Both the position numbers and the translations under genes were made by a program. Shown here one piece after another: positions 8,368-16,884 of a DNA stretch of 64,000 nucleotides (position 1 is the first letter of the stretch; each line of letters opens with the position of its first letter). Source of the DNA: an uncultured Clostridia bacterium (GTDB lineage Bacteria; Bacillota; Clostridia; Christensenellales; Aristaeellaceae); assembly GCA_934631985.1 (NCBI GenBank), contig CAKTYE010000005.1:8557-72556 (forward strand). Reading direction: 5' to 3'. Under the pieces are notes generated by a model. The model saw nothing but the letters and a program-made list of their open reading frames with translations. It made no database searches and was not told the origin of the DNA.

Positions 8368-8380
8368 GGAGGTGCCGCCC

Positions 8381-9064
8381 ATGGAAAACGGTCTGACGCT
8401 GATCCCCATTGCGCACATGGTCAGCGATTTTTCGGAGAAATTCGGCATCCCGCGCCAAAGCGGGCTGGCGGAGGCCCTGGAGTCGCTGGTGGTGTTTGAA
8501 CCGGATTATCGTGATGAGAACGCCCTGCGTGGGCTGACGGGGTTCAGCCATGTCTGGCTTATTTGGGAGTTTTCCAAGGCCCGTCGGGAGGGCTGGTCGC
8601 CCACAGTGCGTCCTCCGCGGCTAGGGGGCAACCAGCGCATGGGCGTGTTCGCTACACGCTCGCCCTTTCGTCCCAACCCGCTGGGGCTGAGCTGCGTCAG
8701 GCTGCTGGGCGTGGAGAAGCATCCTGTTTACGGCCCTGTGCTGCGCGTGGGCGGCGCAGACCTGATGGACGGCACGCCCATTTATGACGTGAAGCCCTAT
8801 CTTCCCCAGGCGGACTGTCACCCGGAGGCCCGGGGCGGCTTTGCCAACGACACCCCCTGGCATCCGCTGGCGGTGGAGGTTTCTCCGGCCCTGCTGGAAA
8901 AGGTTCCCGAGGCCAAGCGGCAGGCCCTGCTGGAGGTGCTTGCCCAGGACCCGCGCCCCTCCTATCAGGCGGACCCGGCGCGGGTGTATGGCCTGACCTT
9001 CGCCCACCTGGAGATCAAATTCCGCGTGACGGAGACAACGCTGACCGTCCTCAGCATCGAATGA
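8381..9064 (+). CDS. trmO: tRNA (adenine-N6)-methyltransferase TrmO (TsaA/YaeB)
   Basis: The enzyme N6-methylates threonylcarbamoyl-adenosine at position 37 of ANN-decoding tRNAs, using SAM through an unusual class VIII beta-barrel fold. In this 227-residue protein the motifs FSHVWLIWEF, RLGGNQRMGVFATRSPFRPN and GLSCVRLLG, with DVKPYLPQAD further on, are those of the TsaA/VirR family. The C-terminal extension (QDPRPSY ... VYGLTF) corresponds to the E. coli YaeB C-terminal domain. An ideal AGGAGG sits 9 nt before the ATG. The stop codon overlaps the next start (ATGA). Confidence 0.93.
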   Translation: MENGLTLIPIAHMVSDFSEKFGIPRQSGLAEALESLVVFEPDYRDENALRGLTGFSHVWLIWEFSKARREGWSPTVRPPRLGGNQRMGVFATRSPFRPNPLGLSCVRLLGVEKHPVYGPVLRVGGADLMDGTPIYDVKPYLPQADCHPEARGGFANDTPWHPLAVEVSPALLEKVPEAKRQALLEVLAQDPRPSYQADPARVYGLTFAHLEIKFRVTETTLTVLSIE

Positions 9065-9996
9065 ATACGACCGCTCCTGAAAAGGGCGGCTTGCATAGAA
9101 AGAAGGTCGCTTATTTCATGGAAAGCTGCACCCTGTGTCCCCGTATGTGCCATGCCCGCCGTATCCCGGAGGGCGGTAATGGCTTCTGCGGGCTGGGTTC
9201 TACCCTGCGGCTGGCCCGCATTGCGCCCCACTACTGGGAGGAGCCGCCCATCAGCGGCACCCGCGGCACGGGCGCGCTGTTCTTCAGCGGCTGCACCCTG
9301 CGCTGTGCCTACTGCCAGAACGGCGACATCAGCCACCGCAACCTGGGCCGGGATTTTACCCCCGCGCAGCTTGCGGACAGCATGCGCCGCCTGACGGAGA
9401 TGGGCGTTCATACCATGAGCTTCATTACCGCCACTCCCTTTGTGGAGGGCATTCTGGAAGCCCTGTCCATCTACCGTCCGCCCATGCCGCTGGTATGGAA
9501 CACCTCCGGCTATGAGCGTGTGGAAACGCTGCGCCGTCTGGAGGGCGTGATGGACGTGTATCTTCCCGACCTGAAGCACTTCTCCGCTAAGATGGGCCAG
9601 CTGTGCGCCAAAGCCCCGAACTATTTTGAAGCGACCAGCGCCGCCATCACGGAAATGGTGCGTCAGGTAGGCGTGCCACAGTACGATAAAAACGGCATCA
9701 TGCAAAAAGGTGTGCTGATCCGCCATCTGATCCTGCCGGGGCTGACCAGCGAAAGCATTGCCCTGCTGGACTGGGTGCATGACCAGCTGCCCGGCATCCC
9801 AGTGAGCCTGATGCGGCAATATACGCCGCTGAACGGTGTGGACATTCCGGGCCTGACGCGAAAGATCACGCCCCGGGAGTATCACCGCGTCCGGGATCAC
9901 ATGCGGGCCTTGGAGCTTCCCGGCTATGAGCAGGAGGCCGCCAGCGCCTCGGCGGAGTTTGTGCCTGTCTTTGGGCAGGACGAGAGCTTTGTGTGA
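9061..9996 (+). CDS. Radical SAM protein, PflA/PflX-like
   Basis: This 311-residue protein has the radical SAM motif FFSGCTLRCAYCQN (C78, C82, C85), which binds the 4Fe-4S cluster that cleaves SAM. A second N-terminal cysteine set (C23, C26, C30, C43; CTLCPRMC and GFCG) could bind an extra cluster. The layout matches the uncharacterised COG1313 group, homologues of pyruvate formate-lyase activase. Later landmarks are SFITATPF, WNTSGYE and VYLPDLKHF. Its target is unknown; a glycyl-radical enzyme is the textbook expectation, but none is encoded in the window. It overlaps trmO by 4 nt. Confidence 0.88.
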   Translation: MNTTAPEKGGLHRKKVAYFMESCTLCPRMCHARRIPEGGNGFCGLGSTLRLARIAPHYWEEPPISGTRGTGALFFSGCTLRCAYCQNGDISHRNLGRDFTPAQLADSMRRLTEMGVHTMSFITATPFVEGILEALSIYRPPMPLVWNTSGYERVETLRRLEGVMDVYLPDLKHFSAKMGQLCAKAPNYFEATSAAITEMVRQVGVPQYDKNGIMQKGVLIRHLILPGLTSESIALLDWVHDQLPGIPVSLMRQYTPLNGVDIPGLTRKITPREYHRVRDHMRALELPGYEQEAASASAEFVPVFGQDESFV

Positions 9997-10063
9997 GGGC
10001 GAAGCAAAATTGCTCAGTCCTCCATTGAGATGCTCGAAATATCTGAAAATGAGATAAAGTAAT

Positions 10064-10125
10064 GCCCTGTATTCTGCAAAATGCTCGAACAGCAGATTGC
10101 ATAGAATACAGGGCTGTTGTTTTAG
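10064..10125. terminator. Hairpin between convergent genes
   Basis: A 14-16 bp inverted repeat (10064-10077 with 10099-10114) is followed by a weak T-rich tail on the plus strand. It probably terminates the trmO/radical SAM transcript. Confidence 0.55.
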
Positions 10126-10151
10126 AAAGCCTTTAGCATACCAGTTTAATG

Positions 10152-10610
10152 TCATGCGTCAAACGGTTGTGCGGAAGCAAATAGCTTTTCAAATTCAGCC
10201 GCTTCTGCTTTAGACATTTGATTCATTGTGAGCGAAGCATATATGACGCCGCGCGATGTAGCAATGACATATATGAAACATGTAGTTCCATTAAATACGC
10301 TCTCATTTTTACAAACAGCAACTTTATCGCTGCGTGCAATACAATGCGAGTCCTCGCTGCCTACGCCAAACTTCTGAATCTGCTCATCTGATATTTCGTC
10401 ATCAATGAGTGCGATTACATTTACACCGTTCTCAAAACCGCCTAATAAGCCGAATTCAGGTTTCCGACCAAAAGCCATGCAGAACAGTTCTACAACAGTA
10501 TCGCCCTTTTCGTAATGATCTTTCTTATGTTCGGCAACCATCAGCCCATTGATAGGGGTGACGGTGCAAAAATGGCCTAATGGCATGTTCCGAACAGCGC
10601 TTGTTTTCAT
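10152..10610 (-). CDS. Hypothetical protein in AT-richer islet
   Basis: I do not recognise this 152-residue protein. It has no signal peptide or membrane helix. A central GLLGGFENGVNVIALIDDEISDEQIQKF segment is followed by a strand-rich C-terminal half (GTTCFIYVIATSRGVIYASLT) and a closing acidic helix. A GAGAGGAGC site lies 7 nt before the ATG. Together with the downstream-coordinate Sel1-repeat gene it forms an islet visibly richer in A+T than its neighbours, bracketed by copies of a 13-bp direct repeat, which suggests acquisition. Confidence 0.6.
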   Translation of the reverse strand: MKTSAVRNMPLGHFCTVTPINGLMVAEHKKDHYEKGDTVVELFCMAFGRKPEFGLLGGFENGVNVIALIDDEISDEQIQKFGVGSEDSHCIARSDKVAVCKNESVFNGTTCFIYVIATSRGVIYASLTMNQMSKAEAAEFEKLFASAQPFDA

Positions 10611-10667
10611 GGTGAAGCTCCTCTCTTTTTTAGCGTGTAGCTTTGCTTGTTATACGTTTGGGAACAC

Positions 10668-11561
10668 TTAATCTCCGGTTATTCCTTGAAAGAACTTAAA
10701 AAATGCAACTTTCTGCGCAAATGCGGGATCGTCAACATTTTCTAAATACTTATCGTACCATTCGATAGCTTTGTCCATATCATCATCAACCCCATGCCCA
10801 AATTGGTAACAACTGCCAACGCTTCTCATGGCAGGAACATAACCGTTCTCCGCAGCTTTGAGAAAGTATTCGAATCCTAATGCCATGTTTTGCGGTATAC
10901 ATTTCCCCTCCACATAAGCAATGGCCAAATTATTCATGCATATGGCATTGCCTAAATCTGCACCTTTTTTATAGTATGTTACAGCCTTTTTTGTATCCTT
11001 TTTGACTCCGCGCCCATTGGCATAGGCCAGACCCAAAATGTATAAGCCCTCCGGGTTGTTCTGTGCAGCGGCTTTCTGGGCCCAGTGAAAGCTTTCATTA
11101 TAGTCATTAGCTATTCCAGCCTGTTTCAGCGAACCGCCCAATTCCATATAACCTGTGGCTAGTGTTGTTTGAGCCGCAGCATCGCCCGCATTTGCTTTTG
11201 GTAGAGCGTCCAACATGGATTTGTATTTTGCTGCTAATTTGGCAGCATCCTCGTCACCTGCCTGGGCTGCCTGCTCCATCCAGTAAGCGGCTTTTTCAAA
11301 GTCCCTTTGAATGCCATATCCTTTTGCGTAATGAAGTCCCAGATTATACATTCCGCTGGAAATGCCAGCATCAGCCATTTTTTGAAACCAATACACGGCC
11401 TTTGCAGGGTCAGCCTGCGTTTCATCATCGCCATTGAGACAGAGCATAGCCAATGCGTTCATGAGCGATACATTACCGTGTTCAGCCGCTTCGATTTTCT
11501 CATCCAGGGGTATCGTCTCCTTGAAGGAATGAGTCAAGGTTCGCCAAACTCCTTTCTGCAT
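10668..11561 (-). CDS. Sel1-like repeat (TPR-type) protein
   Basis: This 297-residue cytoplasmic protein has about five to six Sel1-like repeats, alpha-helical hairpins that mediate protein-protein contacts. Typical units are KAVYWFQKMADAGISSGMYN, EKAAYWMEQAAQAGDEDAAK, ILGLAYANGRGVKKDTKKAV and AMRSVGSCYQFGHGVDDDMDKA. There is no signal peptide. The partner is unknown; such proteins are often conflict- or signalling-related scaffolds. The first ATG has a poor ribosome site, while a TTG at 11537 has AAAGGAG 11 nt upstream and could be the true start. Base composition is AT-richer than the flanks. Confidence 0.8.
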   Translation of the reverse strand: MQKGVWRTLTHSFKETIPLDEKIEAAEHGNVSLMNALAMLCLNGDDETQADPAKAVYWFQKMADAGISSGMYNLGLHYAKGYGIQRDFEKAAYWMEQAAQAGDEDAAKLAAKYKSMLDALPKANAGDAAAQTTLATGYMELGGSLKQAGIANDYNESFHWAQKAAAQNNPEGLYILGLAYANGRGVKKDTKKAVTYYKKGADLGNAICMNNLAIAYVEGKCIPQNMALGFEYFLKAAENGYVPAMRSVGSCYQFGHGVDDDMDKAIEWYDKYLENVDDPAFAQKVAFFKFFQGITGD

Positions 11562-11792
11562 CTTTAGAATTTGCTGTTATGTGGAAATACAATAATGCAC
11601 TTTTTGCTGTGCTTTTCATCTTATTACCACGACCTAAACGGGAACAGTAGACGGTTTTTATTCTATCCTATATGACGGATTATAAAGCATGCTTGATGAA
11701 ATGTCAATGGTTTATTTCCTGCTTATGCTCGAAATATTCTAAAAAGCCTTGACAAGTTTCTGATTTTGGAAGCATGGATGGGAGAAATCAGG

Positions 11793-11861
11793 ATGAACAA
11801 CCCTTTACAACGGCAGCTGCAAACGCTGAATTACCTGTATAAAGAAAGCGACCACATGTAA
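11793..11861 (+). pseudogene. N-terminal remnant of a MarR-family regulator
   Basis: This 22-codon open frame ends in a stop and contains LQTLNYLYKES, the typical first helix of one MarR subgroup found upstream of ABC exporter genes in clostridia. GAAATCAGG lies upstream. Nothing of the winged helix follows. It is probably a truncated remnant, since the neighbouring operon on the other strand is the kind that such regulators control. Confidence 0.4.
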
Positions 11862-11870
11862 AAGATAAAA

Positions 11871-11916
11871 AGCATGCGCGTCCCTGCTGCAAGCCCGGGG
11901 CGCGCATGCTTTGCTA
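11871..11916 (-). terminator. Terminator for the ybaN/ABC operon
   Basis: A perfect 10-bp stem (11871-11880 with 11901-11910) is followed on the minus strand by a T-rich tail, 48 nt past the ybaN-like stop codon. Confidence 0.8.
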
Positions 11917-11957
11917 TAAGCGATTTTACGGTGTTCCTGCGATGAAGCAGGACACTT

Positions 11958-12347
11958 TTACTCCTTCTCCGTCCGAAGCGTTTTCACTCCGAACACAAAG
12001 TAAACGATATGCGCCACCCAGACGCAGGCCAGGATACCGCAGGGGACGTACAGCGCCTTCCGCAGCATCATCACAAAGCCGAACACTATCAGCGCTGTGA
12101 CCGTCAGCAGGATCTTTGCCTTGGTGCCGGGGGGCATGCCCTGGCCCTTCACATAGCTGTCCAGGTGCTTCTTGTACAGCTTCGTGCCGAGAAACCAGTC
12201 GTGCAGCTTCTGCGAGGACTGGGCAAAGCAGAACACCGTGGCAAGGAAAAAGGGAACGGTGGGAAGAATGGGCAGCACAATGCCGATGCAGCCCAGCGCC
12301 AGACAGAGGCAGCCCGTGATAAGAAAGAGCAGTCGTTTCAGACTCAT
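11958..12347 (-). CDS. YbaN-like (DUF454) inner-membrane protein
   Basis: This 129-residue integral membrane protein belongs to the YbaN/DUF454 family. The N-terminal LLFLITGCLCLALGCIGIVL helix runs into the signature PILPTVPFF, followed by CFAQSSQKLHDW, which is diagnostic. Two further hydrophobic helices follow. Its function is not established. Here it is the last gene of a minus-strand operon behind two ABC exporter half-transporters (17-nt gap to the nearest), an association that suggests a role in the same export or maturation process. AAAAGGAG precedes the start. Confidence 0.88.
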   Translation of the reverse strand: MSLKRLLFLITGCLCLALGCIGIVLPILPTVPFFLATVFCFAQSSQKLHDWFLGTKLYKKHLDSYVKGQGMPPGTKAKILLTVTALIVFGFVMMLRKALYVPCGILACVWVAHIVYFVFGVKTLRTEKE

Positions 12348-12364
12348 GCGTGATGTTCTCCTTT

Positions 12365-14023
12365 TCAGCTCATGCGTCCATGCTCCACCGAATAGACCTG
12401 ATCGGCAATGCGCATGGTGGAGGGACGGTGAGATACCAGCACAACGGTCTTGTCCTGCTTTTCCTGCTGCAGGGCCTTCAGGATGATGGCTTCGTTCAGG
12501 CTGTCCAGGTTGCTGGTCGGCTCGTCCAGCAGCATTAGGGGCGCGTTGTGCAGGAAGGCGCGGGCCACGCCGATGCGCTGGCGTTCGCCGCCGGAAAGCG
12601 TGTCGCCCAGCTCGCCCACGGGCGTGTCGTAGCCCTGGGGCAGCGTCATAATGAAATCATGAATGGAGGCTTTGCGGCAGGCCGTTTCGATCTCCGCATC
12701 TGTTGCGTCCAGCTTGGCAATGCGCAGGTTGCTGCGGATGCTGTCATGGAACAGGTGCGTTTCCTGGGTCACAAAGCTCTCGGCCTCGCGCAGGCTGGCG
12801 GTGTTGATGTGCTTCACATCCGTGCCGGACAGCGTAATGCAGCCCTGCTGCGTGTCCCAGAAGCGCATGAACAGCTTCAGCAGCGTGGATTTGCCGCTGC
12901 CGCTGCGGCCTACCAGCCCCACCACGGCCCCCTTGGGAACCTTCAGGGAAAGGTCATCCAGAATTTTTTCCTCGCCGTAGGCAAAGGAGACGCTTTCTGC
13001 TTCCGCCCCGGAGAAGGTAATATCCTGCCCCTTCGTGACCTCCTCAATAATGGGGGTTTCGTCCAGAATATCCAGAATGCGGTTGCCGGCGGCAAAGGTG
13101 CTTTGCAGCGTGCTGCCCAGATTTGCCAGCGCCACCACCGGGCCAAAGGAGCTCATCAGGGCAATGGTCGGGATCAGCACCCCCAGGAACGGCGCCTGAC
13201 CGTTTTGGTACAGCAGCGCGGAAACAAGCAGCATGGCAAGGTCAAACAGCAGAATGACCGTGTTGGTCGCCGCCTGATTTTTGCCTGTGGTGCGGCTCAT
13301 GCGCTTTTCATCCGCAGAGAGCGCGTCGATCTGCGCGTTCATTTCCTGCAGGCGCTTTTCGCCCTGACCGTATTGCAGAATTTCCGTCAGGCCGCGTAGG
13401 CTGTCCAGCATGAAGCCCGACAGCGCCCCCGACCTTGTGCGGAAGCTCAGCCCATCGTCGCCGCCGCGCTTGGAGGTCAGGAGGGGGATCGCCACGCCCA
13501 CCGTCAGGTAAGCCGCCAGGGCAAGCGCCGCCAGCAGCGGGTGGAAGCCGCCAATGAAGACGCACAGCAGCAGCGAGAACAGCGTGGCAATGACAATGGG
13601 AGAAATGGTGTGGGCGTAAAAGACCTCCAGCAGCTCCACGTCCGATGTGATGATGGAGATGAGGTTGCCGCGGTCCCGACCCTCCAGCTTGGCGGGGCAG
13701 AGCCGCCGCAAGGCGCGGAACACCCGGTCCCGGATCAGCGCCAGCAGCTTGAAGGCAATGAAGTGATTGCACGACTGCTCGGCGTAGCGCAGCAGTCCGC
13801 GCACCAGCGCAAAAACGATGACCGCTGCAAAGAGGAAGCTGAGTGTGAATGGTGTATCAATGCCCAGCAGGTCGGCGACGGCATAGCCGCCGAACACGGT
13901 GATGAAGGTTGCCGCCAAATGCCCGATCAGGCCCATGACGATGGCCAGCACCATATACCCGGCAAGGGGCTTGACCAGCCCGATCAGCCGCGCCATGATT
14001 TGAAAACCGCTGCGCTTTTTCAT
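12365..14023 (-). CDS. ABC exporter half-transporter, CydC-like
   Basis: This 552-residue fused permease/ATPase is the second partner of a heterodimeric exporter. The first 310 residues carry the six-helix transmembrane domain. The nucleotide-binding domain follows with GRSGSGKST (Walker A), LSGGERQR (signature), LMLLDEPT (Walker B, with E) and VSHRPS (H-loop). All catalytic elements look intact. Organisation and neighbours resemble CydDC, the cysteine/glutathione exporter needed for cytochrome bd assembly, but Firmicute exporters of this type are often of unknown substrate, and no cydAB is present here. It overlaps its partner gene by 4 nt. Confidence 0.88.
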   Translation of the reverse strand: MKKRSGFQIMARLIGLVKPLAGYMVLAIVMGLIGHLAATFITVFGGYAVADLLGIDTPFTLSFLFAAVIVFALVRGLLRYAEQSCNHFIAFKLLALIRDRVFRALRRLCPAKLEGRDRGNLISIITSDVELLEVFYAHTISPIVIATLFSLLLCVFIGGFHPLLAALALAAYLTVGVAIPLLTSKRGGDDGLSFRTRSGALSGFMLDSLRGLTEILQYGQGEKRLQEMNAQIDALSADEKRMSRTTGKNQAATNTVILLFDLAMLLVSALLYQNGQAPFLGVLIPTIALMSSFGPVVALANLGSTLQSTFAAGNRILDILDETPIIEEVTKGQDITFSGAEAESVSFAYGEEKILDDLSLKVPKGAVVGLVGRSGSGKSTLLKLFMRFWDTQQGCITLSGTDVKHINTASLREAESFVTQETHLFHDSIRSNLRIAKLDATDAEIETACRKASIHDFIMTLPQGYDTPVGELGDTLSGGERQRIGVARAFLHNAPLMLLDEPTSNLDSLNEAIILKALQQEKQDKTVVLVSHRPSTMRIADQVYSVEHGRMS

Positions 14024-15759
14024 GCCTGCTCACTGTCCTTTCCGTAATGCTCCAGGGCCTGCTGCGCGTCCCACAGGCGCTTGTACGCGCCGTCCTGTGC
14101 CAGCAGCGACGCATGGGTTCCCTGCTCGGCAATGCGACCGCCGTCGATCACATAAATGCGGTCTGTACGGGTGACGTTTGCCAGACGATGGGAGATGAGC
14201 AGCACCGTTTTGCGCTCTGCCAGGCGGTGAATTTCCCGCATCACGTCGTTTTCACTTTCCACGTCAATGTTGGAGGTCGCCTCGTCAAAGATGTACACGG
14301 GGCTGTCATGCAGCAGCGCGCAGGCCAGGGCAAGCCGCTGCCGCTGACCGCCCGAAAGGTTGGCGGCGCGTTCGGTCAGCACCGTATCCAGCCCCTTTTC
14401 GCCCTTCAGGAAGGCAGCGAGGTTCACCTGCTCCAGCGCCGCCCAAAGCTGCGCATCGGTGGCATTGGGCGCACCCATGCACAGATTTTCCCGGACGGTG
14501 CCGCGGAACAGATAGCTTTGGCTGCCCACATAGGTGAAGTGTTCCAGCAGGCTTTCGCTGCCAATGTCCCGCAGATCCACGCCGCCCACGGTGACGGAGC
14601 CGCTGTAGGCCCGGTTTCGGCCCATCAGAATGCCGGACACCGTGGACTTGCCGCAGCCGGATTCGCCGACGATGGCGGTCAGCCCGCCCATGGGGAAGGT
14701 CATGTCAAGGCCGTGCAAGATCTCACGCTCCGGCTCATAGGCAAAGCGCAGCCCCTTGCAGACGATGGAGCAATCCTGCGGGACCGTCCCGGTCTTTTCC
14801 TCGGGATCGGGCAGGTCCAGCAGATGGAAGATCTTGTCGCTGGCAGCCATGCCGTTCATGGCAATGTGGAAGAAGGAACCCAGCAGCCGCATGGGAATAA
14901 AGAAATCCGCCGACAGCAGAATGATGAGCAGACAGCCCGCCAGGGTGACGTGGCCCGCCGCATACTGGGTCGCCGCCATAATGACGCCCAGCGCCGCGCC
15001 GCCGTAGGCGATCAGGTCCATGATGGTGACGGAGTTGAGCTGCATGGTCAGCACCTTCATGGTGATCTTGCGGAACTTTTCCGCCTGCTCGTTCATTTCC
15101 TGCTGCTTGAATTCATCCGCCTGATAGATCTTCAGCGTGGTAAGCCCTTGCAAATTTTCCAGGAAGGTGTCGCCCATGGCGGTGTACTGTCCCCAGTATT
15201 TGGCAAGCAGCTTTTTCGCCCACCGCTGAACCGCCACAATGGCAACGGGGATCAGCGGTACGCAGACAAGCAGCACCACGGCGCTGGGAAAGTTCACAAA
15301 GCTCAGCACTGCGAACAGCGTCAGCGGCGCAAGCATGGCGTAGAAGAACTGCGGCAGATACGCGCCGAAATAGGTTTGCAGCTGATCCACGCCCTCCACG
15401 GCGATCTGCACTACCTCGGAGGTGCCGACCTGCTCCTGATAGGAGGCCCCCAGCCGCAGCAGCTTTTGATAGATCATGCCCCGCAGCGTCTTTTTCACGG
15501 CCTTGGAGGAGTAATAGCTCATTTTGCTGGCAAGCCGGGTGCAGACGTACCGCACCGCCACCGCCGCAGCCGCCGCCAGCAGCGTTGTCCAAAGAGTCTG
15601 CATCGTGGCAGTTCCCTCAAACAGCCCCGCCAGCAGCCGCGTGATGCTTGCCATCATGACAATGTTGGCGGCAAGGGAGACCCACTGAAGGGCCACGTTG
15701 CCTGCGATGTACTTTCTGCTCTCCGGAACCGTTCCGATGAGCCGCTTGTTGATCATCAT
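14020..15759 (-). CDS. ABC exporter half-transporter, CydD-like
   Basis: This 579-residue partner of the preceding half-transporter is the first gene of the operon. The transmembrane domain spans roughly residues 1-320. The ATPase domain has GESGCGKST (Walker A), LSGGQRQR (signature), VYIFDEATSN (Walker B) and ISHRLANV (H-loop). Both ATPase sites of the heterodimer therefore appear competent. The start MMINKRLIGTVPESRKYI follows CGGAG. A palindrome, TTAG-N6-CTAA, lies about 30 nt upstream over the probable promoter and looks like a MarR-type operator. Confidence 0.88.
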   Translation of the reverse strand: MMINKRLIGTVPESRKYIAGNVALQWVSLAANIVMMASITRLLAGLFEGTATMQTLWTTLLAAAAAVAVRYVCTRLASKMSYYSSKAVKKTLRGMIYQKLLRLGASYQEQVGTSEVVQIAVEGVDQLQTYFGAYLPQFFYAMLAPLTLFAVLSFVNFPSAVVLLVCVPLIPVAIVAVQRWAKKLLAKYWGQYTAMGDTFLENLQGLTTLKIYQADEFKQQEMNEQAEKFRKITMKVLTMQLNSVTIMDLIAYGGAALGVIMAATQYAAGHVTLAGCLLIILLSADFFIPMRLLGSFFHIAMNGMAASDKIFHLLDLPDPEEKTGTVPQDCSIVCKGLRFAYEPEREILHGLDMTFPMGGLTAIVGESGCGKSTVSGILMGRNRAYSGSVTVGGVDLRDIGSESLLEHFTYVGSQSYLFRGTVRENLCMGAPNATDAQLWAALEQVNLAAFLKGEKGLDTVLTERAANLSGGQRQRLALACALLHDSPVYIFDEATSNIDVESENDVMREIHRLAERKTVLLISHRLANVTRTDRIYVIDGGRIAEQGTHASLLAQDGAYKRLWDAQQALEHYGKDSEQA

Positions 15760-15784
15760 GCGCGTCGTCTCCGTTTCTGAAATT

Positions 15785-15812
15785 TATGGTTAGTATTATC
15801 TAACTATACGGC
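15785..15812 (-). promoter_or_regulatory. Probable MarR-type operator over the ABC exporter promoter
   Basis: The core dyad TTAGTATTATCTAA lies in an AT-rich stretch 30-45 nt upstream of the exporter start codon, where a -10 region is expected. Dyads of this kind are typical MarR-family sites. No footprint can be claimed. Confidence 0.4.
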
Positions 15813-15910
15813 AAAAGAAAAATCTGCTTTCGCAGATCAGGAGGTCCTTCTGCCTGGAAACACGCCCTCCATCCAAAGGTATCATAACACAGCGGCGGCG
15901 ATTTGCAAAG

Positions 15911-15944
15911 CGCGAGGTTGTTGCAGATGTGCAACAACCTCGCG
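15911..15944. other. Perfect 15-bp stem hairpin
   Basis: Bases 15911-15925 pair perfectly with 15930-15944 around a GATG loop. There is no T run on either side, so it is not a classical terminator. TTGCA words recur nearby (15995-16015). It lies downstream of the minus-strand regulator gene. Confidence 0.7.
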
Positions 15945-16023
15945 CCCAATAGCTTCGCAATGTGTCTGCATGTCCATGTTCAAGCGGTCTTACCATTGTT
16001 GCAGTGTTGCAATAATAGTGCCG

Positions 16024-16857
16024 TCACAGCAATAGCGTAAAGATGGCGGTGGATTCCGGCATATGCCCCAGGCCCACAGAGCTTTCCATTTTCAGGCAGA
16101 CGCTGCCGTGGAGGATCTGCCCCACATCCGACCCGATGTTGACGAATTGCAGCACCTCGGCGGGAAAGGCGAAAAGCTGCCCGTTCGGCTCGGTGCTGAT
16201 AAAGCGTCCCGCATCAAAATAGCGGATGCTCTCCACGCGCCCGTGCATGATCTCCCTGCTGACCGGGGATCTGGCGGAGATCGGCACAGCCCGCAGCTGC
16301 ACCGTCCCCACGCCGTCCTTTACATATAAATTGCAGGGATGCTCAAAGCCCTCGTTCGCCATGGAAAGGTTGCTGCCGTTTTTGATATGCTCACGGAAAA
16401 TCAGAAACGGCAGGGTATAGCAGCCATCCTTCAGCTTTTTGCACAGCGCCGCGCCGCTGAACTGCTTCTGACCCCGCAGCTCGTACTTCACGCGGTAGCG
16501 CTCCTCGGTGGCCCGCACTGTCTCCATGGTGCTGTCCGTGCAGTAGAGCGTCCAGACAAAAGCGTCCTGTTTGGCGCTTTCCATGTCCACGCCCTCATAA
16601 AGCAGGTGATTCAGCGCGATCTCAAAGCGCTCGGCATAGCGCTGGGCTTCCTTGCGCCCCAGCTCCGTCAGGCGCGGGCTGCGAACCTGCGTCCGATCCA
16701 CAAGGCCCTCTGCTTCCAGCGCAGTGACGGCGCGGCTGATGGCGTATTTTTCCTTGCCCAGCGTCCGGGCGATGCCTGTTACGCTGCAATCCATGGGACT
16801 CAGCCGCAAAAAGCAGAGCAGCACCCGCAGCTTCAGAATTTCGGCATTTCCCTTCAT
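16024..16857 (-). CDS. Winged-helix transcriptional regulator (MarR-like) with unknown C-terminal domain
   Basis: This 277-residue protein opens with a MarR/DtxR-like winged helix: LRVLLCFLRLSPMDCSVTGI, then ARTLGKEKYAISRAVTALEA, then EGLVDRTQVRSPRLTELGRK. The remaining 190 residues (with FLIFREHIKNGSNLSMANEG and HGRVESIRYFDAGRF) form a domain I do not recognise, perhaps ligand-binding. It lies 27 nt downstream of the GH3 glycosidase gene on the same strand and is probably co-transcribed. That suggests autoregulation of a beta-glycoside operon, though this is only contextual. GGAGGGAAGG precedes the start. Confidence 0.7.
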   Translation of the reverse strand: MKGNAEILKLRVLLCFLRLSPMDCSVTGIARTLGKEKYAISRAVTALEAEGLVDRTQVRSPRLTELGRKEAQRYAERFEIALNHLLYEGVDMESAKQDAFVWTLYCTDSTMETVRATEERYRVKYELRGQKQFSGAALCKKLKDGCYTLPFLIFREHIKNGSNLSMANEGFEHPCNLYVKDGVGTVQLRAVPISARSPVSREIMHGRVESIRYFDAGRFISTEPNGQLFAFPAEVLQFVNIGSDVGQILHGSVCLKMESSVGLGHMPESTAIFTLLL

Positions 16858-16884
16858 GAACCTTCCCTCCGCAAGCGCTGTGCC

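Larger units (their letters stand above)
11562..11957. other. Gene-poor AT-rich stretch with direct-repeat boundary
   Basis: No intact gene is seen. The 13-bp sequence ATGCTCGAAATAT at 11725-11737 repeats that at 10030-10042 and brackets the islet of two genes. A 22-codon fragment resembling the start of a MarR regulator and a terminator hairpin lie at the right end. Confidence 0.5.

Noticed and set aside
14047..15780. 577-codon plus-strand frame opposite the CydD-like gene
   Set aside because: A shadow of a clear ABC exporter with all ATPase motifs on the other strand.
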